This document shows positions 55,595-64,000 of a stretch of 64,000 bases of DNA, in pieces; positions within the stretch are counted from its first letter, which is position 1, and the number at the start of each line of letters is the position of its first letter. Where the stretch lies: NCBI GenBank assembly GCA_050084515.1, contig CM114271.1, positions 7,874,001 through 7,938,000 of the forward strand, written 5' to 3'. This stretch comes from Blasia pusilla (Eukaryota > Marchantiophyta > Marchantiopsida > Blasiales). Position numbers and translations under genes: made by a program. The notes beneath the pieces were generated by a model that was not told where the DNA came from, did no database searches, and saw only the letters and a list, made by a program, of their open reading frames with translations.

Positions 55595-56344
55595 TGATCA
55601 TGTGGAACCGTGGTCTCCTCCTATAGACCGGATTGAACTCTCTGCCTAGATCCGAATTACGGGGGGCCTTTGATCATCTCACGTAAACATGACAGTATTC
55701 CCCACCCTGGTTGGAGATGCTGAACTTTAGTATGCCCCTTTGATAGGTGAACTGATACTCTTCACAAGCTTGGGAGGACGAAGATATGTTGGGCTCAAGG
55801 CTGCTAATTATATGTAGAGGTTTGGCAAACAACTTATTTAGGATCTGGGAAGAATGTTTAAGCTCCTAGCCCAAGAGTCCAAACACGGACTCGCTGTCCT
55901 ATTTGTGCGGAGGGGTTACCTCAAAGTGGCAAGGTGCCCAAAGAGAGCCCGCTTGTTATCCCTAGAGATCATCACTACCTCCCAAGGTGAACAACCTTGG
56001 CATTAAACTGAAGAGGAGGGCACGTGAATCCTGCTTCAAACAAAGGAGAGGTCTCCATTTCTCCAACTAAGTCCACTGGACACCTTACTTGTGGCATAAT
56101 TGCCACCAGTCACATGGATTACATGACACAATAATCCACGCCTACCAACCAGGGAAACGACATCACAAGCTCACAACATGTTCCAACTACAACAATGGGC
56201 AACTCGATAGAGAATATTGCTATATTGCTTGCACGCGGTCCACTCATTATAAGCTACCTAGGAGCAATGCTTTTGAACATGTCGTCCCAACATACCAAGC
56301 CTGTCGCGACTTGTAGTTTTGGGGTTTAAACCCAACCAGGCCAC

Positions 56345-56480
<136 letters not shown>

Positions 56481-56499
56481 TACTTATTAAGTAGTGCTT

Positions 56500-57747
56500 G
56501 TCGTAGCCTTGAAACCATAGACCCCGCGCCCTCGTTGGACGGTGCTTGAGATAGGGATGGGTGTAGAGAGAGAAGAAAGTGAAGAAGTTACTAGATGAGA
56601 GGATGGAGACACTCTCATATAGTGTGAGTACTAACCAAACAACGTGTTTGTGCAGAGCTTCCAAGTGTCGACCAAGATACTCTTCATCACACCATCTGCT
56701 TTACCTTATTGGGATCCCCAATAGACATTACTTACCAATGCAGCAGCTTTGGGCAATGAATCAAGGCTACTGAATGTGTTGAACAATTCTCGTACTACCA
56801 ATTTAGAAATATCAACATATGTTCTTGCTTTGTGTGTTGTGAATTTTGCGCACGAGACCAAGTAATGACTAGAGGTTTCATCCCCATTATCACACAAGGC
56901 GCAAGATTTTAGTTGTGTTCCCATCCTGCTTTTCTTACGGTTCAAGGGGATTGCTCATGTTCTGAACTTGAACTTGAGCCGGGTTCCCAAGCAAGGGTTT
57001 CCCCGCAAATAGTTCTTCAGTTCTGCCTTCTCGGGATATACCATCAAAGGAGAGAGTTCAGACATTTTCATGGCTTTCTCCATGCTATTCTATTGTGAGC
57101 ATTTTGCCCACTGCTTTGGTTATGGTATCCACGAATGTTTTGTTATCTTGCTCACACAGTTTAGGCTCTGCTGGGAGCTTGGATGCTTGCACAATCTCTT
57201 GAATCTTTTTTGTCCAAGATTTGGCATGCTTTATGGGTCTTCTTTGGGTCCAGGTTTTCCCCATCACCTCTTTAGGATAGCGATGGGAGTCCATTGTCTC
57301 TAACAACCACCGCCATTTCAACTTGGCGATGTCACGTCTATCCTCCAAGGGATCCACACTTAGTTCTAATCTCACACCAACTCGGGTTGTGCGTGATGAG
57401 GTTGACATCATACCCCGAAATGCCTTCACCCGCACACCTTCAAGCCTGTCCCTTTGTTTGGTGTTGGCATCCCACACTGCTGCCCCGTATTCCAGCGAGG
57501 GACAAATGGTATGCAAAATGACAGAGCACTTTACTTTTGATGTGATATCTTGGTAGTGTAGGAATCTGGACAGATCGTTCACCTTCTTGTGGCATTTCTC
57601 AGTAGTCTTCTTAATGCATGCATCCCACATGCAATCTTCCAAGAATTCTATGCCCACATATGTGTATGTAGCCACACGGGGGATCTCTTGTTTGTCCCAG
57701 TACCACTGTTGGTCTTGGTCCTCCTCCTTGCCATTGAAAATCATCAC
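56500..57747 (-). pseudogene. LINE copy 2: C-terminal region
   Basis: The frame 57,747-57,085 has TYTYVGIEFLEDCMWDACI, LEYGAAVWDANTKQRDRLE and WRWLLETMDSHRYPKEVM. The final frame (56,945-56,706) has a CALCDNGDETSSHYLVSC zinc finger, a common C-terminal feature of such LINEs. A frame break lies between the two. Confidence 0.82.
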
Positions 57748-57768
57748 ACCAGATTTTGGTCAGGGAGA

Positions 57769-58664
57769 TCATCTCTTGGAGTTTCTCTTATGTTTCCTTG
57801 AGGCCACCAAAGTCATCAGCAAACATGAGGGCACCCGTATGCGTGGTCCACTATCCTCCATTTCTTCCGATAGGGAATTCACACAAATGTTGAAGAGGGT
57901 GGGGGAGAGCGGGCATCCTTGAGCCACTCCTTGCTTGATGTTGAATGTCCCACTCTTTTGGCCATTCACCAGAACTCTACTCCTTGTGATCTGCTACATC
58001 TTCTCCACCACCCTCCACATTTTCCCTCTCAGCCCCGCTTTCCACAAGCTATAAGATAGCCCGTCATGCCATACAATATCATATGCCTTCTTGAGGTCCA
58101 AGAAGAAGCAATAGGTGGGTTTCCCCTCTTTTTTCCTACCCTGGATAATATGATTGAGGTGAAGATGTGATCCACACATCCTTGGGCTTGCCAAAACCTA
58201 GCTTGGCCTTCCTTGATGACAGAATTCTCCTCCACGTACACAGAGATCCTATTGTTGAGTATATGGCAGAGGAGCTTCCCAACTACACTCAGCAATGTAA
58301 TACCCCTGTAGTTTCCAGGGTCTTCTCGCTCACCTTTCTTGAAGAGGTTCACGATGACTTCTACCCACCAGACTAGGTTGAAGAGACTCACTAGAGAACG
58401 AGCCATAGTAGCATCGCCATACTTCAACAGCTCATTCACAAGCTCATCACCACCGCCTGCTTTTCGGTTCACAAGTTCTTTGATCACTGCTCTCACCTTA
58501 GCCAGGGAGAACCAATTGTTATATGGGTTGCCCAGCTCAACCTCATCATCTATCTTCTCCTGTTGTATCTTAGCAAAATCCTCCACCACCCTCTCGAAGT
58601 TCTGCTCTTCAAGGGATGTTTGAGCGGGCTTCTTGCCTAACTCCTTGTCATGGTCTTCCAACAC
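57769..58664 (-). pseudogene. LINE copy 2: reverse transcriptase
   Basis: The frame 58,664-58,029 reads AVIKELVNRKAGGGDELVN, LFKKGEREDPGNYRGITLL and QARFWQAQGCVDHIF (RT fingers). LDLKKAYDIVWHDGLSYSL gives motif A. QGVAQGCPLSPTLFNI follows at 57.93-57.88 kb. The FADD box is readable in another frame near 57.82 kb. Better preserved than copy 1, but frameshifted. Confidence 0.88.
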
Positions 58665-58667
58665 ATG

Positions 58668-59757
58668 TCAAATTTTTTTAGCCGTGGTCACCATTCTACC
58701 GTCTTTTCTCTTCAAGGCATTTACGTCATTTTTGTCCCTGGCCTTGCTCAATTTTTGCACTTCCATCCATAACTTTTTTTGATTCTCAATGAAATTCTCA
58801 TTGATGGATGAGTATGTCGCTTGGTTCAATTTCTTCTTGTGCATGCGCACAAGAAGACGGGTTTCCTTGCATAGGGCCACATACTCTGCCCACAAGGATG
58901 CATCATCCCTAGCTTTGGCACTTGTTACATACACTCCCCTTCGTTTGGAAATGGTTGCCTTGAGTTCAAAGGACCACCATTTGACGGCTCTGCCGCATAT
59001 TATCAATTTCTTGCCGACAGCAATCTCGCTGGCATCTGCCACTCCACGCTCCCACCATGCCAGCACCATGTCCACAGTTGTTCTTGTGAACCCAAAGGTC
59101 TTGACGGTAGATTCAATTAAAGTGTCAAATGCCAAGAGATTTTCTTCAAGCTTACCAATGTACACCTTCTTGTTGCCCTCATCTTGGAAGTTCTCTATCC
59201 TCTATTTCTTGATCACTCTCTTCACTGGTTTGGTCGAGCATTTTAGCCTTTGCTGCAACTCTATCCAAACCAATGAATGATCTGATCTTCCAATGTCTGT
59301 CGCATCCACTGTGATCTTCCCATTGCGTGTGTAGAGTTCCTCATCCACAACTATGTAGTCCACAATGGAGCTTTCATTCTCCTTGAAGTTGACCCTAGTC
59401 CAAGCCGGAGAACCGCCTTATGCCCATCATTCAGTGTCATTAGTTGAAGTTCCCTCAGCATTTTGATCAGCCGTGTGCCATTGCCATTTACTCTCACATC
59501 TCCAAACATCCCAATCTCCGCTTGGGGATCAGTGCCTTGCCCCACCCAGTTGTTGAAGTCTCCGAGCAAGACTATGTTCCCCTTTGTCTGGAACCCAAGG
59601 CAATCAGTTTTCACAATTTCAAACGCTGCCTCTGTTACAACAACAGATTCACCCAATATACATATCCCACGAGTGGCACTTTGCTCAAACTTTGACCCAT
59701 ATGTTGTGTTCATACTCAAGCCATGTGCTGATGATCTCACACATGTCCACCATGAAG
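58668..59757 (-). pseudogene. LINE copy 2: endonuclease C-terminal part and linker
   Basis: The frame 59,740-59,351 has GNIVLLGDFNNWVGQGTDPQ, the GDFN block of APE endonucleases, near 59.57 kb, and NGNGTRLIKMLRELQLMTLND. The SDHS block is near 59.28 kb. The frame 59,165-58,668 is the linker to RT, with YIGKLEENLLAFDTLIEST. Confidence 0.82.
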
Positions 59758-60464
59758 GGGGGCTGGTATTCTGGCAGGAGAGAGTAAGAGAGGAGAGGAA
59801 GAGAGGAAGAGAGGAGAGTCTCTCTTAAAAAAAAAGGGCCAAATCCGCCTCCTCTCTTCAAAATTTTTGACATATTTGAAAAAAAATTTTGCTTTCAAAT
59901 TCAAGAAATATTTAGAAGAGAGTAGGTAGTGGTCCACATTTGGCCCTAGAAAAACCTAATTTTTCGTGGGGGCGAAAAAAAAGTATACATCATAAGACCA
60001 CTACAAACATTTTTCCATCACTCTCCATGTGAGCCTATTTCTTAACATTACCTGTCTCGGTCTACAAAAAGCAGTGCCCATGGGTATTTTTGTTGGAGGA
60101 CCACCTGAATGCCAACCTCTCTTTTTTGCGAGGGATTGATTGTTATCGCATCATGGCCTCCCTCAATTGCCCCATAACCAACTTTTCGTTGGTTATGAAT
60201 GGTGTCTGCTCAAGACCAACTTTGTGAAATGTGAACACATGAGAGGATAATTGAACCAAAAGATTGTTAGTATGCTGGAGTAAAGAGGAACGATGTCCCT
60301 TCATTCAAATCCTAAAGCGAGAAACCGAGAAGTCGCACCCTCCCAACCCGTAAGAAAGCTCACCATAAGAAAGGAAAGATTTTTAGAAGTGATTTTCTTC
60401 CACCCTGCACCACGACAATCTAACGGGTTGGGAATCCGAAATTGGCAATCCGACGGGTAGTAGG
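59758..60464. other. Spacer with purine-rich start, no gene recognised
   Basis: A GA-rich stretch (59.77-59.82 kb) directly follows the LINE and ends at a run of nine A. The rest has no coding pattern. The end (60.33-60.46 kb) begins to show the CAACCC/ACGGGTTG words that mark the next region. Confidence 0.45.
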
Positions 60465-60870
60465 AACCCGCACATCTTAGACAAGAAAAGAAGCCTACAA
60501 TCTGGTTTGACGAATGTAGGGAACGAGCCAAAAGTTAAGAAGCCCGCCACAATGCGCCGGTTGGTCTCACAGGAAAGAGTCCGATCACTCAAGCAAATCA
60601 ACTTTGTGGGAATCCGACGACTTGCCGAAATGGTTAAAAAGTTGCAGTGGGCAAAAAGCAAAAAGTTGCAACCCGTCAGAATCATACTGGTTGCAAAATT
60701 GTAATTCTGAGTAGCTAAAAGAACACAATCCACAAGTCCAAAAACATATTCCAGAAAACTTTTACAAACACCATTATGGGTTGAAAAAATCTCATCCTTT
60801 ATTACCTTCGAAGGAACCTCGGAAATGTACATTTTACCTAGTCTATGATTTCTTCAGCCTCGTCATCTAC
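60465..60870. repeat. Direct repeat, downstream copy
   Basis: About 400 bp that align in the same orientation with 61,141-61,555. Shared blocks are AGAAAAGAAGCCTAC, GGAAAGAGTCCGATCA, CAAACTTTTACAA-type sequence and the end of a reading frame (DDEAEEIID before a stop). Confidence 0.75.
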
Positions 60871-61158
60871 AAATTTACTCCTTACTCTCCTCGGTGACAG
60901 TACAAAAGGAATGTCTTGGGATACAAGTGGCTCCTCTGGCCGATTGTAGACGGGGATCGAAAATGTTGGCGAATTCAAGAGCCTTGGCCCCTCCCTAGGT
61001 ACGCCATAACGATCCCATATAACCTGATTTGAGTCCCACCGCCTTCCTCGGCAGTATACCTTGTACGCTCTACAATGTGACACCCATCCAGTATCAATAT
61101 GTGCTCCGTCCTTGGTAATACCATTATGGCAATTGCACAAGTAGTAGGAATCCAACAC
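60838..61158 (-). CDS. Hypothetical C-terminal exon-like frame downstream of the methyltransferase-like gene
   Basis: I do not recognise the family. The frame reads CNCHNGITKDGAHIDTGWVSHCRAY, with Cys and His residues, then WDRYGVPREGPRLLN and ends FVDDEAEEIID. Its N-terminus has no reliable start and may follow an intron. The stop region is duplicated at 61.50-61.56 kb, where FDDEAKDFIE is readable. It may be the last exon of an element or of the gene at 61.6-64 kb. Confidence 0.4.
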   Translation of the reverse strand: MLDSYYLCNCHNGITKDGAHIDTGWVSHCRAYKVYCRGRRWDSNQVIWDRYGVPREGPRLLNSPTFSIPVYNRPEEPLVSQDIPFVLSPRRVRSKFVDDEAEEIID

Positions 61159-61555
61159 GTCTGAGAGAAGAAAAGAAGCCTACGCCTGCCTTTACGAGTT
61201 GAGGGGAAGCTGCCAAGGGAAGAAGCCCGCCAGACTGCCTCTTAAGTTGGACCAACAGGGAAAGAGTCCGATCAGGCAACCTATTGGAATCCGACATGTT
61301 GCTTGGAAGTGGTAAAAAGGTGTTGTCGTCAAAAAGTGAAAACTTGCAAGCAGGAGAAATCTGACGGGTTGCAAAATAGAAGTCCGCGGAGTACATAGAC
61401 AATCACATTCGAAAAGACATAAAAAATGTTCAGCAAACTTTTACAAGCACCACCATCGTTCAAAAAAATCATCTCCTTTATATCATTCAAAAAAAAGCTC
61501 GAAACTGTACATTTGATCTATTCTATGAAATCTTTTGCCTCATCATCAAATAACT
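61141..61555. repeat. Direct repeat, upstream copy
   Basis: Partner of 60,465-60,870. It ends immediately beyond the stop of the methyltransferase-like frame. It carries a homologous reading-frame end (DDEAKDFIE) followed by the same 3' non-coding sequence. The two copies have diverged substantially, so the duplication is not recent. Confidence 0.75.
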
Positions 61556-61603
61556 CCCTACTCCAAACGCTGCAGTCAAGTTGGGTCCTTGAGTTCTTTG
61601 AAC

Positions 61604-63998
61604 TCACTCGTCATCGTCCGAGAGCTCTTGCAAAATTACTTTCGGCCTTGCCCTCCCGATTTTCGAAATCGTTGGAAGTGATGATGGAGTCACTACCAAT
61701 GGTGGGTCTGGAACCGGAGCTCTCGGCTTCGGTGGAGAGTTGTACGCCCCAACGAGCCTTTCGTATTCTGCCTTTTCCTCCTTGCAAAGGTCAAACAGTT
61801 CCTGCCTTCCCTCGAGGCAGAGAATGTTCTTGCCACTCAGCCAGGCGCCTTTGATACTTGCCCCTGAAAGTTCCACTAAGTCGAACACCAAGTCACCCGG
61901 CCTTGACCAGAGCTCGATGAGCGTTTGCATCAGGGCTGGTGACTTTTCCCTTCCTCCCAGAAGTGGGGTACCGTCTTGCATGTAAATTCCCGGGGGGGAA
62001 TTATACAAACTATCTAATTTGTACCCATCTGAACATGGATCCACAGGATCCTAGATCTTGAACACCTGGAAATTGTGCTCGGGCCGAACGAAGCAGTAAA
62101 CGTAGGAGTGGTCCATCTGTAAAGAAGCACATTGGAAACAATGTCAGCAACTTGGCATAATGTGCAACACGTCACCGAAGAAGTCGGCTTGACCCTAGAG
62201 AACTTTTTCAATTACTAACTTTGGATCAACCTGTCGGAGTCCGACGGGTTGTTTTGTCCCTGACCAACCCGTCGGAAGGCGACGGGTTGCTGGCCTAGAG
62301 CAGCCCATGGTCGTCTAAGAGCAACCCGTCGCTTTCCAACGGGTTGCAGCTTTCCGGAAACACAGGGAAAAACCAAAAGCAACTGCAACCCGTCGGGTTC
62401 CGACGGGTTGCAGGTACACCACGGCTTTCCCTGTGTTTCTGGGAAAGATGCAACCCGTCGGAAATTGACGGGTTGCTCTTAGTTGAGCATGGGCTGCTCT
62501 AAGCCAACAACCCGTCGCCTTCCGACGGGTTGCTCATGGAGAAAAACAACGGAGATATACTATCTGAAATTTACACGCATTGAGCCTTACCCGAATTTGA
62601 AAATATATTTGAGATTGTACTACAGGAATTGAGCCTTACCCGAATCTGACTCGTCGTAGATCGGAGTGGGTACTCGTTTTTTATGATCCACAATTGCGCC
62701 GTCCTCCACTTTAGCGACCTCTTGACACATTGGAGGTTGAAGAGCTCGTCCTCGCTCCCTCCAGTCAACACTAAGAAGCAGCCCCTGTCACTCAGATAGG
62801 CGTCTGCAAAGGAGAACAATAGCGCGATTTGGTCATAAGAGAGCGGCACATTCCACTCAGGTACCCCGTCCGACGGATTCTCGCCCCACAGTCGCAACCC
62901 CGAGGGCAGATCAGCGATCAAGAGATCCACCGCAACCTCTTCGACCACTCCATTCACCGTTCAGGCAGCGTGCCCGTTTCGTTGGAGCTTCCGTCCCAAA
63001 ATTGTCAATTTATCAATAGCTGGTGTCAACGCTTGAGAACTGAAGCTTTTCAGCTCATCCAGTAAAGGAGTGAACTGAAGGAGGACGCTTGTCCGGGTCG
63101 TTGTTTCTCTGTGTCTTCCCAAGGATGATGGACTGTATTCTCCTTGGGACAACACTGGCACCTCTTGCTTCCGCTTTTCCCGAGTCTGCAGACGGCTTGT
63201 CGGGGTCTCTATGACCTCAGACTCTAGTGGGGTTTTTTTCACCAAGGACCTGGTCCGACCCTCTCTCCCCGCTCGCCCGGACGATTCTGCCTCTAGCCTT
63301 GAATCTTCAGCCTCTCTTTGGGAAGACTCGGCCTCGAAATTCTTCCCTCCCCTCGCCTTGCCTTTGAGACCCGTTGTGGATTTGTCTTTGGCTGTGCGGA
63401 CCTTGGAAGCCAACTCAGCTGTCTGGTGGGCTTGCTCTTCTGCATCTCCTCCTCCGAAGTCTTCAAGCTGCACAAAATTGGGGATGTCGTCTTGTCCTGA
63501 GGCCACTGCATCATGAAGCACTCGTAAATCCTTCTCGGTGATGTCTTCAGGGTCGTTGAAGTCAAGCCAAATGGGGCAATTCTCCACCTCCCAATCGGAC
63601 ATGTGTTGCGCCATCTCCATGTCGTACATGGAGAATGTCTCTCCATCAGGTGGCGAAGCCCACAATTTCAAGGCTGTTGGTAATTTTCCCCAGGTACCTG
63701 CATTCTTACAATGGACGAGGTACTTGAAGACCATCCGTTGGGCAACTTTTACTCAAACTGAATCGGCCGTCTGCTCTTGTAGATCTCGCTTCTTCTTTGC
63801 TTGATCCCTTTTGTTCCCATAGATTTCTTCATCAAGCTCTGCCTGAGGGAGGACGCAAACCTTGAACATTGTCTTGAATCCTGGGTTTTTGATTGGCTTG
63901 TCCCGGATGTCGTCGAGGCAAACCTCAAAATCTACAGAATTTTCCAGGTTTGCTTCATCCGGAATGGGCTCTAATCTTTTGAGCTCCGCTTGCAGACC
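61604..63998 (-). pseudogene. Beta-class N4/N6 DNA methyltransferase-like gene (decayed, extends past window end)
   Basis: One minus-strand frame runs from the window edge to 62,640, then after a phase-0 intron (62,639-62,117, GT-AG) from 62,116 to 61,604. The N-terminal ~330 codons are unrecognised and Lys/Glu/Ser-rich. Then VAVDLLIADLPSGLRLWGE resembles motif IV (DPPY-type), with DLPS in place of DPPY/SPPW. YLSDRGCFLVLTGG follows as the next strand. After the intron, KSPALMQTLIELWSRPGDLV plus FDLVELSGASIKGAW resembles the SAM-binding FxGxG motif, also altered. GKNILCLEGRQELFDLC completes the pattern. Order IV then I is the beta class. Three in-frame stops (63,755-63,753 TGA; 62,963-62,961 TGA; 62,053-62,051 TAG) break it. 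Catalysis is doubtful. Confidence 0.6.
62249..62550. repeat. ~300-bp inverted repeat built from nested 24-25-bp palindromes
   Basis: The arms at 62,265-62,368 and 62,428-62,532 are imperfect complements over ~105 bp, with weaker extension to 62,249 and 62,550. Inside them the partly palindromic word CAACCCGTCGG-NN-CGACGGGTTG recurs, with a central copy at about 62,385-62,409 in the loop and another at 62,228-62,252. The whole lies within the intron of the methyltransferase-like gene. It could be a foldback/MITE-type insertion or a small-RNA hairpin precursor. Confidence 0.88.
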
Positions 63999-64000
63999 GT

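Noticed and set aside
60301-60704. Small frames near 60.3-60.8 kb on both strands
   Set aside because: They lie in the duplicated 3' non-coding repeat and are not conserved in the second copy.
62227-62532. CRISPR-like regular palindromic repeats
   Set aside because: Spacing is irregular, the arrangement is one nested inverted repeat, there are no cas genes, and the context is a plant nuclear genome.

Overview
The window is nuclear DNA of a plant with a large, transposon-rich genome. The one clear host gene is a spliced SUPPRESSOR OF GENE SILENCING 3 (SGS3) homologue. Almost everything else is retrotransposon: Ty3/gypsy, Ty1/copia, two kinds of LINE, solo LTRs and one CACTA fragment. Long (CT)n tracts, an 18.1-kb intron and a Ty3 element carrying a cytosine methyltransferase suggest a non-seed land plant such as a fern or lycophyte. 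That placement is inference, not proof.

Layout. 0.1-5.1 kb: a degenerate LINE lying between two (CT)n tracts. 5.2-6.4 kb: a solo LTR with a 5-bp target duplication. 6.6-8.1 kb: a CACTA (En/Spm) transposase fragment and AT-rich repeats. 8.6-16.8 kb, minus strand: Ty3/gypsy copy 1. 18.8-41.3 kb, plus strand: SGS3 in five coding exons (992 codons). Its last intron (22,871-40,997) holds a nest at least four insertions deep: an L1-like LINE, a copia element, a younger copia inside it, and a solo LTR inside that. 41.5-43.9 kb: a copia fragment. 43.9-45.9 kb: unidentified and rearranged LTR sequence. 45.9-54.9 kb, plus strand: Ty3/gypsy copy 2, broken by a second solo LTR. 54.9-59.8 kb, minus strand: a second copy of the (CT)n LINE in circularly permuted order. 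60.4-64 kb, minus strand: a decayed gene with an N4/N6-adenine/cytosine DNA methyltransferase-like fold, whose intron contains a ~300-bp hairpin, followed by a duplicated 3' segment.

The most interesting content is the Ty3/gypsy family. Both copies carry a C5-cytosine DNA methyltransferase domain between protease and reverse transcriptase, with motifs I, IV (PCQG), VI (ENV), VIII and X in canonical order. Copy 1 also keeps a PHD-finger-like module after the integrase. The element therefore appears to have encoded a DNA methylation writer and a possible chromatin reader. Both copies are pseudogenised here.

SGS3 acts with RDR6 in making secondary siRNAs. Its intron and flanks are full of inverted repeats that could form double-stranded RNA, so a regulatory link is possible but untested. 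No tRNA, rRNA or CRISPR array was seen.
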